64,000 nucleotides of DNA from Microbacterium suwonense (GTDB lineage: Bacteria; Actinomycetota; Actinomycetes; Actinomycetales; Microbacteriaceae): positions 1,984,001-2,048,000 of the forward strand of contig NZ_AP027728.1 in the NCBI RefSeq assembly GCF_030296555.1, given 5' to 3'. Positions 53,784 to 62,745 of the stretch are shown here, piece after piece (positions within the stretch are counted from its first letter, which is position 1; each line of letters begins with the position of its first letter). The position numbers and the translations under genes were made by a program. The notes beneath the pieces were generated by a model. That model was not told the origin of the DNA. It saw only the letters and a list, made by a program, of their open reading frames with translations, and ran no database searches.

Positions 53784-54572
53784 CTAGTCGTTCTGTGGCA
53801 TCTCGGGCCCGTGCTCGTTCGGGAACAGGACGCTGAGGAGGAGTGCTTCGGGGTGAGTCGCTGCGGTCTTCGGGCTGTCGCCATCCGGCTCCGAGGACGG
53901 GTGCAGCGCGTGGACTTCGCGGTGGATGCGTTCCATTTTCTGGTCGAGGTCGTTCGCGAGTTGCGCGGCTTCGACCAGTTCGTCGAGAAGCTCGGCGGGG
54001 ATCTCCTGGTCGAACTTGTAGTAGATCTTGTGCTCGAGGCTGGCCCAGAAGTCCATGGCGATCGTTCGGATCTGGATTTCGACGCGCGCTTCGGTCATCG
54101 AGGAGGACAGGAACACCGGTACCTTCACGATGAGGTGGAGGCTCTTGTAGCCGTTCGGTTTCGGGTGCTCGATGTAGTCCTTGGTCTCGATGACTGTGAG
54201 GTCGGGCTGGGCGGCGAGCATCTCGGCGATGAGGTAGACGTCCGCGATGAAACTGCACACGATGCGGATCCCGGCGATGTCCTGGATCTGGTCTTGGATC
54301 GCGTCGATGGAGAGTGGCAGTTCGCGACGCTGGACTTTCTCGAGGATGCTCTCAGGGGTCTTGAGGCGGGAGGAGACGTGCTCGATCGGGCTGTGGTCGT
54401 GCAGGTGCTCGAACTCGGTTCGCAGGATGTTGATCTTGGTCATGACCTCGTTGATCCCGAACTGGTAGTTCAGCATGAAGCGGGCGAGGCTGGCTCTGAA
54501 GCTCGCGAGGCGCGCGATCCGGTCGTTGTCGAGCGGGTCTGGGCGAGCGTGTCGCGGTCTCTTGCTGCTCAT
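53784..54572 (-). CDS. RelA/SpoT-domain GTP pyrophosphokinase (small alarmone synthetase-like)
   Basis: A 262-residue single-domain synthetase. IQDIAGIRIVCSFIADVY, the nucleotide site HPKPNGYKSLHLIVKVPVF and VEIQIRTIAMDFWASLEHKI with the E-x-Q-x-R catalytic pattern are the RelQ/YjbM hallmarks. There is no hydrolase, TGS or ACT domain. It would make (p)ppGpp from ATP and GTP or GDP. It is next to a MarR gene and an RND pump in the island. Confidence 0.88.
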   Translation of the reverse strand: MSSKRPRHARPDPLDNDRIARLASFRASLARFMLNYQFGINEVMTKINILRTEFEHLHDHSPIEHVSSRLKTPESILEKVQRRELPLSIDAIQDQIQDIAGIRIVCSFIADVYLIAEMLAAQPDLTVIETKDYIEHPKPNGYKSLHLIVKVPVFLSSSMTEARVEIQIRTIAMDFWASLEHKIYYKFDQEIPAELLDELVEAAQLANDLDQKMERIHREVHALHPSSEPDGDSPKTAATHPEALLLSVLFPNEHGPEMPQND

Positions 54573-54640
54573 CGGTGGGCCTCCCGTCTGAATCTCGTCC
54601 GGTCTTCACCCTGTGCCGCGTCGGGCGACCGGCTGAAGCG

Positions 54641-55120
54641 TTACTCGTCGGTTGTCGGCACGTTGGCGGCGCTCTGCACCGCGCGGAGGAGGGCGCGGAC
54701 GCCCTGGGTGAGCGCTCGGAGGTCGTCGATTGCGAGGAGCCCGAGCGGGCTGCTGCTGAGCTCTGGGCGGGCTGCCATCAGGCGCTGCACGGTCTGAAGC
54801 CCGAGCGGGGTCGCGGTGACCCGGCGCACCCGCTGATCGTTCGGATCGAGGCTGCGCTCCACCATGTGCTGCGCCTCGAGGCGATCAACGATCCCGGACA
54901 TAGTCGCCAGCGACACACCGACCGTCTTGGAGACGGCCTGCATCGTGCTCCCGTCTGGATGGGCGACGAGGATCATCAACACCTTGAGCTGCTGCATCGT
55001 GAGCCGCAACGACAGCATCGGCTCGATGTGCTCGGGCACGAACGATGACTCCAAGGCGGCCTGCAGGCTGAGCAGCTCGGCGAGGAGCGTCTCGCGTTCT
55101 ACTTCTTCATGTGTACTCAC
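54641..55120 (-). CDS. MarR family regulator, divergent from RND pump
   Basis: A 159-residue winged-helix regulator: LTMQQLKVLMILVAHPDGST, recognition helix GVSLATMSGIVDRLEAQHMV, wing DQRVRRVTATPLG. Divergent from the RND gene with a palindromic site between, so a likely repressor of both. Helices at both ends give the dimer. Confidence 0.86.
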   Translation of the reverse strand: MSTHEEVERETLLAELLSLQAALESSFVPEHIEPMLSLRLTMQQLKVLMILVAHPDGSTMQAVSKTVGVSLATMSGIVDRLEAQHMVERSLDPNDQRVRRVTATPLGLQTVQRLMAARPELSSSPLGLLAIDDLRALTQGVRALLRAVQSAANVPTTDE

Positions 55121-55165
55121 GCCTCAAAACTACCTTTCGCTCTCAGGCGCAACTCAGCGCGGGTT

Positions 55166-55184
55166 GCTTAGTCCTATACTAAGC
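55166..55184. promoter_or_regulatory. MarR operator over the RND promoter
   Basis: GCTTAGT-CCTAT-ACTAAGC, 7-bp arms with a 5-bp spacer. TATACT at 55175-55180 is a very good -10 box on the plus strand, inside the palindrome. A repressor here would block RNA polymerase directly. The start point predicted from this -10 is at or just before the GTG at 55190. Confidence 0.65.
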
Positions 55185-55189
55185 TTTGC

Positions 55190-58100
55190 GTGGCGCTAAC
55201 CATATTCGGCGATGCCCGCACTCTCTTGTCCTCCAACCGTTCGGTGGTATCTCTTTTGTTCCGACTCGCTCGCTTCAGCCTGGCCAACCGGACGTTGGTC
55301 GCGCTCATCACCATCCTGATCGCCGGGTTCGGCGTGTTCTCGATGACGCAGCTCAAGCAGGAGCTCATCCCCTCGCTCTCGCTCCCCCAGACCACGGTGG
55401 TGACCATGGTTCCGGGCGCCAGCCCCGAGGTGATGGATGAGCAGGTGAGCGTGCCGATCTCACGCGCGATCACCGATCTCGACAACGTCGAGCAGGTCGT
55501 CGCCACCTCCTCGTCGAGCATGTCGATGGTCTCGATCGCGTACACCTACGGCACCGACGCGAACGAGTTCCGGGCCTCGGTCGAGCAGGCACTGAACTCC
55601 ATCTCTGCGACGCTCCCGAGCGACGCAGACCCGCAACTGATCTCGGGCAGCACCTCCGACATCCCGGTGATCTTCATGACCGCTTCGGGGTCGGAAGATG
55701 ACATCACGGCCCTGTCCAACACGCTCACGGACACCGTGGTCCCCAAACTCGAGTCGATCTCGGGTGTGCGCTCTGCCGCAGTTTCGGGCGGCGCGGTCGA
55801 GCGGGTCGTGATCACGCCGGATCAGGCGGCGCTCGCGACGAACGGTCTGGGCCCGCAGGCGCTCAGCGAGGCGCTCAAGGCGAACGGGGTGACGCTGCCG
55901 CTCGGCAGCGTCACCGAGGACGGGGCGTCGCTGCCGGTGCAGGGCGGTACTGCGGTCGAATCCCTCGACGCCATCACGGGGCTGCCGCTCGCCAGCCAGA
56001 CGCAGCCCGGCACGGTGATCACCATTGGCGACGTCGCAACCGTCGAGCTCGTCACCGAGCCGCAGACCTCGCTCACCCGGATGGACGGCGAGGAGGCGCT
56101 GTCGATCTCGATCACCGCGAACCAGGACGCCGACATCGTCGCGATCTCCCACGCGATCGGCGACGCGATCGCCGAGCTCGAAGACGAGGTGCCCGGCCTC
56201 TCGCTCACGATCGTGTTCGATCAGGCCCCGTTCATCGAGGAATCGATCCAGCATCTCGCGATCGAGGGCCTGCTCGGCCTGCTCTTCGCGATCGTCGTCA
56301 TCCTGATCTTCCTGCTGTCGCTGCGCTCCACGATCGTCACCGCGATCTCGATCCCGCTGTCGGTGCTGGTGACCTTCATCGGCCTGAATCTCGGCGGGCA
56401 CTCGCTGAACATGCTCACCCTCGGTGCTCTCACGATCGCGATCGGCCGCGTGGTCGACGACTCGATCGTCGTCATCGAGAACATCAAACGGCACCTCTCC
56501 TACGGGGAGGAGAAGGTGCACGCGATCCTCACCGCCGTGCGCGAGGTCGCCGGCGCGATCACGTCCTCCACACTGACGACCGTGGCCGTGTTCCTGCCGA
56601 TCGCCCTGGTCGGCGGAATGGTGGGCGAGCTGTTCGCCCCGTTCGCGCTGACGGTCACGATCGCGATGCTGTCGTCGCTGCTCGTGGCGCTCACGATCGT
56701 CCCGGTGCTGTCGTACTGGTTCCTGCGCGCGCCGAAGGACGTCACCAACGTCGAGGCGGTGCGTCTCGCAGCTGAGGAGAAGGAGCACAACAGCTGGCTG
56801 CAGCGCGGCTACAAGCCGATCCTGCGCGGCACCCAGAAGCACCCGGTCATCACGATCGTCTCCTCCGTGCTGCTGCTCGTGATCACCGTGTCGCTGGTTC
56901 CCCTGTTGAAGGTCGACTTCCTGGGGAGCACCGGGCAGAACATGATCATGGCCACCCAGACCTTCCCCGCAGGCTCCGACCTCGACACCGTCTCCGACGG
57001 CGCCCGCGACGTCGAGGATGCGCTGCTCGACATCGACGGCGTGGAAGACGTCATGCTCATGGCCGGTTCCAGCGGGGGCGGCTCGGGCGACTTCTCCGCC
57101 CTTCTCGGCGGAGGCGGCGGCACGGCCACCTTCATCGTGAACACCGACTCGAAGGCGGACCAGAGCGCACTGCAGGACAAGGTGCGCGACCGCCTCGCGG
57201 AGCTAGACGGTCCCGGCGAGGTGAGCCTCATGGACGCCGCGTCGATGGGCGGCTTCGGCGGCTCGGTCGACGTGCTCGTCACCGGCACCAACGACGCCGA
57301 TCTCGCCGAGGCGGCGGAGGCCGCCTATGCAGCGCTCGAGGACACGCCCCACACCACTGAGGTGTCGAGCGATCTCGCCCCCGCGCAACCGATCACCCAG
57401 GTCACGGTCGACCGGAAGGTCGCCCTCGAGCACGGCTTCACCGAGATCCAGCTGCTCGGCATGGTCGGCAGCATCCTCTCCCCGCAGAGCATCGGCAACG
57501 TCACCATCGACAACGAGGAGTACCGCATCTTCCTCGACGCGGCCCCGGCGCCCGAGACCATCGCGGAGCTCCAAGATCTGCAGATCCCCACGGCAACGGG
57601 CATGGTGCCGCTGACCGAGCTCGCATCGGTGGAGAAGGTCACCGTGGCGACATCGCTGACCCGTCAGGACGGCGACCTCGTCGCGACGATCTCACTCACC
57701 CCCGCAGAGGGCGAGCTGGGAGCAGTGACCACCGAGGTGCAGGAGCGAATCGACGGCCTCGACCTGCCGGCCGGCACCACCGCGACCATCGGCGGCCTGG
57801 CGCAGACCCAGCAGGAATCCTTCCAACAGCTCGGACTCGCGATGCTGATCGCGATCGCGATCGTGTTCCTGCTGCTCGTCGCCACCTTCCGCTCCCTCGC
57901 GCAACCGCTCATCCTGCTCGTGTCGATCCCGTTCGCCGCGACCGGCGCGATCGTGCTGCTGCTGCTCACAGGCAAGCCGCTGGGCATCTCGGCGCTCATC
58001 GGCATGCTCATGCTGATCGGCATCGTGGTCACGAACGCGATCGTGCTCATCGACCTCGTGAACCAGTACCGCAAGCAGGGGCAGAGCGTGCGCGACGCCG

Positions 58101-58417
58101 TGTTCAACGGCGCCCGCCAGCGCCTGCGCCCGATCCTGATGACCGCACTCGCGACGATCTTCGCCCTCATCCCAATGGCACTCGGCGTGACCGGATCGAG
58201 CGGCTTCATCAGCCAGGACCTCGCGATCGTCGTGATCGGCGGCCTCATCTCCTCGACACTGCTCACCCTGCTGCTCGTGCCGGTGCTCTACCTGCTCTTC
58301 GAGGACGGCCGGGAACGCCGCCGGGTCAAGAAGCAGCAGGCGCAGCGGCCGGTCACGGCAGGTACCGGCCTGCCGAGCGCGGGAGCATCGGGCGAGCCGA
58401 GCGCAGCGCAGTCATAG
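55190..58417 (+). CDS. RND (HAE/AcrB-like) efflux permease
   Basis: A 1075-residue inner-membrane proton-driven pump of the AcrB/SwrC superfamily. Twelve membrane segments in two halves, each with a large outside loop. The proton-relay motif GRVVDDSIVVIENI is in segment 4, GAITSSTLTTVAVFLPIALV in the next loop region, and IVVTNAIVLIDLVNQYRKQG in the second half. No adaptor or outer-membrane gene is near, as in Gram-positive SwrC. The GTG start at 55190 may be leaderless; GTG at 55241 is an alternative. Substrates probably lipophilic drugs or surfactants. Confidence 0.88.
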   Translation: MALTIFGDARTLLSSNRSVVSLLFRLARFSLANRTLVALITILIAGFGVFSMTQLKQELIPSLSLPQTTVVTMVPGASPEVMDEQVSVPISRAITDLDNVEQVVATSSSSMSMVSIAYTYGTDANEFRASVEQALNSISATLPSDADPQLISGSTSDIPVIFMTASGSEDDITALSNTLTDTVVPKLESISGVRSAAVSGGAVERVVITPDQAALATNGLGPQALSEALKANGVTLPLGSVTEDGASLPVQGGTAVESLDAITGLPLASQTQPGTVITIGDVATVELVTEPQTSLTRMDGEEALSISITANQDADIVAISHAIGDAIAELEDEVPGLSLTIVFDQAPFIEESIQHLAIEGLLGLLFAIVVILIFLLSLRSTIVTAISIPLSVLVTFIGLNLGGHSLNMLTLGALTIAIGRVVDDSIVVIENIKRHLSYGEEKVHAILTAVREVAGAITSSTLTTVAVFLPIALVGGMVGELFAPFALTVTIAMLSSLLVALTIVPVLSYWFLRAPKDVTNVEAVRLAAEEKEHNSWLQRGYKPILRGTQKHPVITIVSSVLLLVITVSLVPLLKVDFLGSTGQNMIMATQTFPAGSDLDTVSDGARDVEDALLDIDGVEDVMLMAGSSGGGSGDFSALLGGGGGTATFIVNTDSKADQSALQDKVRDRLAELDGPGEVSLMDAASMGGFGGSVDVLVTGTNDADLAEAAEAAYAALEDTPHTTEVSSDLAPAQPITQVTVDRKVALEHGFTEIQLLGMVGSILSPQSIGNVTIDNEEYRIFLDAAPAPETIAELQDLQIPTATGMVPLTELASVEKVTVATSLTRQDGDLVATISLTPAEGELGAVTTEVQERIDGLDLPAGTTATIGGLAQTQQESFQQLGLAMLIAIAIVFLLLVATFRSLAQPLILLVSIPFAATGAIVLLLLTGKPLGISALIGMLMLIGIVVTNAIVLIDLVNQYRKQGQSVRDAVFNGARQRLRPILMTALATIFALIPMALGVTGSSGFISQDLAIVVIGGLISSTLLTLLLVPVLYLLFEDGRERRRVKKQQAQRPVTAGTGLPSAGASGEPSAAQS

Positions 58418-58440
58418 GTTTCGGCACTGACCGCTGCGGT

Positions 58441-58465
58441 CGCCCTCCCGCCTGGTGGGAGGGCG
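58441..58465 (+). terminator. Terminator after the RND gene
   Basis: CGCCCTCCC-GCCTGGT-GGGAGGGCG, a 9-bp perfect stem, 24 bp after the stop. The run of T after it is weak (GTTTCTTG). Confidence 0.6.
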
Positions 58466-58537
58466 GCCGCAGACCGTTTCTTGCAGTTGTGCAAATGGTG
58501 CGCCACAGCATAGAATGCATGGGTGTAAACTTCTCCT

Positions 58538-59149
58538 CTGGGTCTCCGAGAACGACAACGCCTCGAAGTCGCGGCGGCCATCCATGACGCCGCCGCTGAG
58601 CTCCTCCTCGAGCATGGCTGGACAGCTTCCACCGTCGACATGATCGCGGCGCGGGCCGGCATCTCCACCCGGACGTTCTTCAACTATTTCCCCAGCAAGG
58701 AGGACGCCGCCCTGGGGCTGCAGCCGCTGCACGTCCCCGACCATGCGGCCGCAGCGTTCCGCGAGGGAGACGGCGACCTGTTCGAGCGCGCGGTGCGACT
58801 CACGATGGAGGTCATCCGCACCGCCGTTCCCGACGACGGTCTCGGTGAGCGGCGATCCGAGCTCATCCGCACCCTGCCTGAGCTGCGCGGGCGCCTCAAG
58901 CACTTCTCCACGACCGCCGGCGAACTCATCGAGCCTGTCCTGATCGAGGAGCTCACGAGACGAACCCTGATCGACGAAGACGTGCATGCACAGGACATCC
59001 ACGATGCCGCAACCGCGCTGCGGATGGTCGCCGGCACCGTGGTCCGTTTTGCCTTCGTCAAGAACCCCAGCGCGTGGTCCGGGACCACGACCGAGTCGCT
59101 GACATCCGCCACCGCCCTATTCCGAGAGGTCATCCAGAACCCATCATGA
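58538..59149 (+). CDS. TetR family regulator of MFS pump
   Basis: A repressor of about 203 residues. The HTH reads HGWTASTVDMIAARAGISTR then TFFNYFPSKEDAALGL, close to Mycobacterium-type TetR proteins. The start is unclear: the conserved part (LRERQRLEVAAAIHDAAAEL) begins after a CTG at 58538 with TAA in frame just before. An ATG at 58519 (MGVNFSSG) would need a one-base frame change. The TAGAAT box at 58512-58517 may be its -10. The stop overlaps the MFS start (ATGA). Confidence 0.8.
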   Translation: MGLRERQRLEVAAAIHDAAAELLLEHGWTASTVDMIAARAGISTRTFFNYFPSKEDAALGLQPLHVPDHAAAAFREGDGDLFERAVRLTMEVIRTAVPDDGLGERRSELIRTLPELRGRLKHFSTTAGELIEPVLIEELTRRTLIDEDVHAQDIHDAATALRMVAGTVVRFAFVKNPSAWSGTTTESLTSATALFREVIQNPS

Positions 59150-60819
59150 CAGACGCCAAGATCCAGCCGTCGGCGGAAGCCGCGACGGCGAAACGCAACA
59201 TCCTCCTGCTGTTCTCCACCCTGATGATCGTGATGCTGCTGGCGTCGCTGAGCCAGATGGTGCTCTCCAGCGCCCTGCCCACGATCGTCGGCGAGATGCA
59301 CGGCGTGGAGCACATGACCTGGGTGATCACGGCGTACATGCTCGCCTCCACGATCACGATGCCGGTCTACGGCAAGATCAGCGACCTCGTCGGTCGCAAG
59401 CCGATGCTGATCGCCGCGATCGTGCTCTTCGTGGCCGGCTCGGTCGTCGGCGGCCTCGCGCAGGACATGAACTCCCTCATCATCGGACGGCTCGTGCAAG
59501 GCCTCGGCGGCGGCGGCCTCATGATCCTCTCGCAGGCCGCGATCGCCGACGTCGTGCCCGCCCGCGAACGCGGCAAGTACATGGGCATCATGGGCGGCGT
59601 GTTCGCCGTCTCCTCGGTCGCGGGCCCGCTGCTCGGCGGCTGGCTCACCGAAGGGCCCGGCTGGCGGTGGGCGTTCTGGATGAACGTTCCCCTGGGTATC
59701 CTGGCCGTCGTCGCCACCATCGTCCTGCTGCGCCTGCCGAAGCTGAACCGCACCGAGCGGCCGAGGATCGACTACCTCGGTATGATGCTCCTGGCGATCG
59801 CGACCTCGACGCTGGTGCTGGTCGGCACCTGGGGCGGGTCGATGTACGAGTGGGGGTCGCCGCAGATCATCGGGCTGATCATCGCCACGGTCGTCGTCGG
59901 CGCCCTGTTCGTGCTCGTCGAGTCCCGCGCTTCTGAGCCGGTCATGCCGCTGAGCCTGTTCAAGGACCGGAACTTCAACGTGACCACGATCGCGGGCCTG
60001 CTCATCGCGGTCGCGATGTTCGGTGCCGTCGGCTACCTCCCCACCTACTTCCAGATGGCGGTCGGGGCGAGCGCGACGGCGGCGGGCCTGCTCATGATCC
60101 CGATGATGGCGGCGCTGCTGCTCACCTCCATCGTCACCGGTGCGGTGATCTCGAAGACCGGGAAGTACAAGCTGCTCCCGATCGTGGGCACGGTCATCGT
60201 CGCCCTCGGCGTCGGAATGCTCGCGACCGTGCAGGTCGACACCCCGGTCGCCCTGATCTGCGTCTACATGGCCGTGATGGGCGTCGGGCTCGGCACGAGC
60301 ATGCAGATCCTCACCCTCGTCGTGCAGAACTCCTTCCCGCACAAGATGGTCGGCACCGCGACCGCGGCGAACAACTACTTCCGTCAGGTCGGCAGCAGCC
60401 TCGGCTCCGCCGTCGTCGGTTCGATCTTCGCCACCCGGCTCACGTCGCTGATCACCGAGAAGCTGCCCAGCGGCGGGGCCGGCCCCTCCGACGGCGCGAA
60501 CTCGCTGACCCCGGAACTGATCAAGTCCCTGCCGGAACCCATCCGCAACCTCATCGTCGAGTCCTACAACGAGGCGCTCATCCCGATCTTCATCTACATG
60601 GTGCCTCTGGCCGTCATCACCGCCGTGCTGCTGTGCTTCGTGAAGGAGAAGCCGCTCGCCACCGAGATCAACGCCGAGATCATCCCGGAATCCCTCGCCG
60701 AGGGCCAGCTGATCGCAGACGAGGAACTGCTAGACGGGCTGGAAGAGTCAGTTGCGCCCGCCGGGGCGGGGACGACGCAGGTTCAGCGACCGCGCCTCCG
60801 GCAGATCGCTGAGAACTGA
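59146..60819 (+). CDS. MFS drug exporter, DHA2 (EmrB/QacA) family
   Basis: A 557-residue pump with about 14 membrane segments. SALPTIVGEMHGVEHMTWVI and YGKISDLVGRKPMLIAAIVL are motif D1 and motif A; GPLLGGWLTEGPGWRWAFWM is motif C of proton-drug antiporters. Start at 59146 (MTDAKIQ) from the ATGA overlap with the TetR stop; a longer frame is not supported. The acidic tail is in the cytoplasm. Followed by a strong terminator. Confidence 0.9.
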   Translation: MTDAKIQPSAEAATAKRNILLLFSTLMIVMLLASLSQMVLSSALPTIVGEMHGVEHMTWVITAYMLASTITMPVYGKISDLVGRKPMLIAAIVLFVAGSVVGGLAQDMNSLIIGRLVQGLGGGGLMILSQAAIADVVPARERGKYMGIMGGVFAVSSVAGPLLGGWLTEGPGWRWAFWMNVPLGILAVVATIVLLRLPKLNRTERPRIDYLGMMLLAIATSTLVLVGTWGGSMYEWGSPQIIGLIIATVVVGALFVLVESRASEPVMPLSLFKDRNFNVTTIAGLLIAVAMFGAVGYLPTYFQMAVGASATAAGLLMIPMMAALLLTSIVTGAVISKTGKYKLLPIVGTVIVALGVGMLATVQVDTPVALICVYMAVMGVGLGTSMQILTLVVQNSFPHKMVGTATAANNYFRQVGSSLGSAVVGSIFATRLTSLITEKLPSGGAGPSDGANSLTPELIKSLPEPIRNLIVESYNEALIPIFIYMVPLAVITAVLLCFVKEKPLATEINAEIIPESLAEGQLIADEELLDGLEESVAPAGAGTTQVQRPRLRQIAEN

Positions 60820-60862
60820 ACGGGGGTGGTGCACGGCAGTATCTGCCCTGCACCACCCCCGT
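60820..60862 (+). terminator. Terminator after the MFS gene
   Basis: ACGGGGGTGGTGCA and TGCACCACCCCCGT form a perfect 14-bp stem with a 15-bp loop, beginning at the stop codon. On the other strand it could also end transcription of the MarR gene, which converges from 60870. Confidence 0.75.
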
Positions 60863-60869
60863 CGCCGTA

Positions 60870-61358
60870 TCAGTGGGGCGGGGTGATCCCGCGCCTGGTG
60901 AGTGCCTGCAGCAGCTCCGCAAGATCACTGATCGACTCGGGCGAGCGATCCGAGAGCACCGCGGCGAGCTGTTGCCGGTAAGGGGCGCGGGCTGCCGTCA
61001 TCCGGGCGATACCGAGCGGGGTCATTGCAATCAGCCGGATCCGACCATCGCTCGAGTCGGCTGTACGTTCCACGAGGCCGAGCGTTTCGAGATCTCTGAC
61101 CTGCCGGCTCATCTGACCCTTGTCCGAAGCAAAGCGTTCGACCAGTGTCGACAGACTCACGGGGCCGATCCGTGAGATCGTCAACAGCAGTTTGTAGGCC
61201 GAAGGCGGGAGACCCGGAGCGACCTGTCCCGCGGCGTCTGCATACATGCGGCGCACACCTGCCACGAAGTCCGCAAGCGCGTCGTCGAGGCGCTGCGTCG
61301 CGTCGGCATGTGATCCGTGCGATTCCGGCACGAAAGTGAAATTCGCCGAGCTATCCAT
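60870..61358 (-). CDS. MarR family regulator
   Basis: A 162-residue winged-helix protein: LPPSAYKLLLTISRIGPVSL, recognition helix ERFASDKGQMSRQVRDLETL, wing TADSSDGRIRLIAMTPLG. It is divergent from a broken MFS gene, which may have been its target. Confidence 0.85.
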   Translation of the reverse strand: MDSSANFTFVPESHGSHADATQRLDDALADFVAGVRRMYADAAGQVAPGLPPSAYKLLLTISRIGPVSLSTLVERFASDKGQMSRQVRDLETLGLVERTADSSDGRIRLIAMTPLGIARMTAARAPYRQQLAAVLSDRSPESISDLAELLQALTRRGITPPH

Positions 61359-61438
61359 GCATTCCAGTATCTCCCAGCATGTAAAAGATCATGGGCTTGA
61401 CACGGGTCTGCTGCGGACTCTAGGGCAGCGCCCTCGCT

Positions 61439-62150
61439 GACACGGTCGACAGACGGATTCTGTACTTGTGCTCGTCCGCCCTGACCTGGTCCGGAACGTT
61501 CGCTCTCCTGACACAGTCTGTGCTTGGCCTCGAGTCGGTCGGGCCGATCCTGGTGGTGGTCGCTGTCCAATCCGCCGGTTTCGCGACTTCTGCCTCGGTT
61601 CGCGGCGCGATCATCCCCGCGCTCGTGCCGGTCGAGTTGATCCCGGCCGCTAAAGCGATCACGTACACTGTCAGCAAGGTTGGACAGGTTCTCGGCCCAC
61701 TGATCATGCTCCCGAACGGGTTCGTCTACGCCTACGGGATCGATGCGCTGCTGTTTACCGTCGCGCTCTATGCCGTCTTCCGGCTACTGACCCTGCCGCG
61801 AGCCGCAGCGACGGGCCGGGCCGGCATCGGCGCGGTCATGGACGGGATGCGTTTCCTCGGCGGCAAACCTGTGCTGCTGACGGCGTTCACGGTCGACATC
61901 ATCGCCATGTTGTTCGCCATCGCCGGTCTCGTGAGTGGATGGATCGGCAAGGTGCAGCGCCAGGTGTCACCCTGACGATCGCCGTGGGAATCTGGTGCGC
62001 CTCAATTGCCGCCGTCGGGCTCTCGCTCACTGTAGCCGCACTGTCCGGGGGCGTGGCACGGGTCGCCTCGTGTTCTCCTGTCCGTCGGGTTCCTATTTCC
62101 GAGAACTTTCTGGGCTCGCCGGCCAGTAGTCGCGACAGTGGGTAGATAGC
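61439..62150 (+). pseudogene. MFS exporter (EntS-like) remnant
   Basis: The frame gives TVDRRILYLCSSALTWSGTF, IPALVPVELIPAAKAITYTV and QVLGPLIMLPNGFVYAYGID, the middle of an MFS_3 (EntS/MefA-like) exporter. The N-terminal three helices are missing. After 61950 there is a deletion and frame change; TLTIAVGIWCASIAAVGLSL continues in another frame. No working transporter can result. Confidence 0.7.
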
Positions 62151-62228
62151 GCATTCGAGTCCCCTCAACATTGAGATGTGAATAGGGCCATTAACCCGGA
62201 TGATGCATATGAATGTCAATAAATGGCG

Positions 62229-62417
62229 CTAGTGCATCGGCTGTGCCTGATTGGCCTGATAAATCGGTGAGATCCACTCCGCAGCGAGCATCGCGAGCGC
62301 CGAAACCACGGCGAGTCCGCCGACCAGGGTCCACATCGCCCAGAGTGGCAACCCTGAGTCCACGAGCGCTCCAGGAAGAACTGCGGCCAACCCCGAAGCG
62401 AGACCAATCGCCACCAA
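62229..62417 (-). pseudogene. C-terminal fragment of an MFS transporter
   Basis: VAIGLASGLAAVLPGALVDS then WAMWTLVGGLAVVSALAMLA is two membrane helices, ending SPIYQANQAQPMH at a stop. This is like the end of an MFS permease. It faces the other MFS remnant, so it comes from a different gene or an inversion. Confidence 0.5.
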
Positions 62418-62442
62418 CTATCCGCGAACCTTGTTCGCAAGT

Positions 62443-62726
62443 TCCCGCTCGGGTTCCGTCGACACGCGCTTCGGCATTTCGCGGCATCGACGTGGCTGAG
62501 ATTGGGCACTCCAGTCAACGAGGTGGCCGAGTATCTCGGAGACGAGGCGCGGACGGTTCTCACGACGTACGCGCACATTCTGGGCGAGGGACAACGCCGG
62601 GATTTCGTCAACAGATCGGCCGCCGCAGAGAGCAGCTCTCAGAATCGCGTACACTCCACGTACACTTGGGACCCAAAATCGACCCAAGCGAGCGATCTGA
62701 GCGACCGGCCGGGCTTCGGAATTTAG
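62443..62726 (+). pseudogene. Tyrosine integrase, C-terminal fragment
   Basis: The reading frame gives FPLGFRRHALRHFAASTWLR, then GTPVNEVAEYLGDEARTVLT and TYAHILGEGQRRDFVN. HALRHFAAS is box II of tyrosine recombinases with catalytic His and Arg; Tyr in TTYAHI is the nucleophile. The usual LGH is LGD. The first two thirds, with the first catalytic Arg, are gone. It lies next to tRNA-Ser, where the integrase of a tRNA-targeting island belongs. Confidence 0.75.
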
Positions 62727-62745
62727 CGTCTGACCAGGATTTTTA

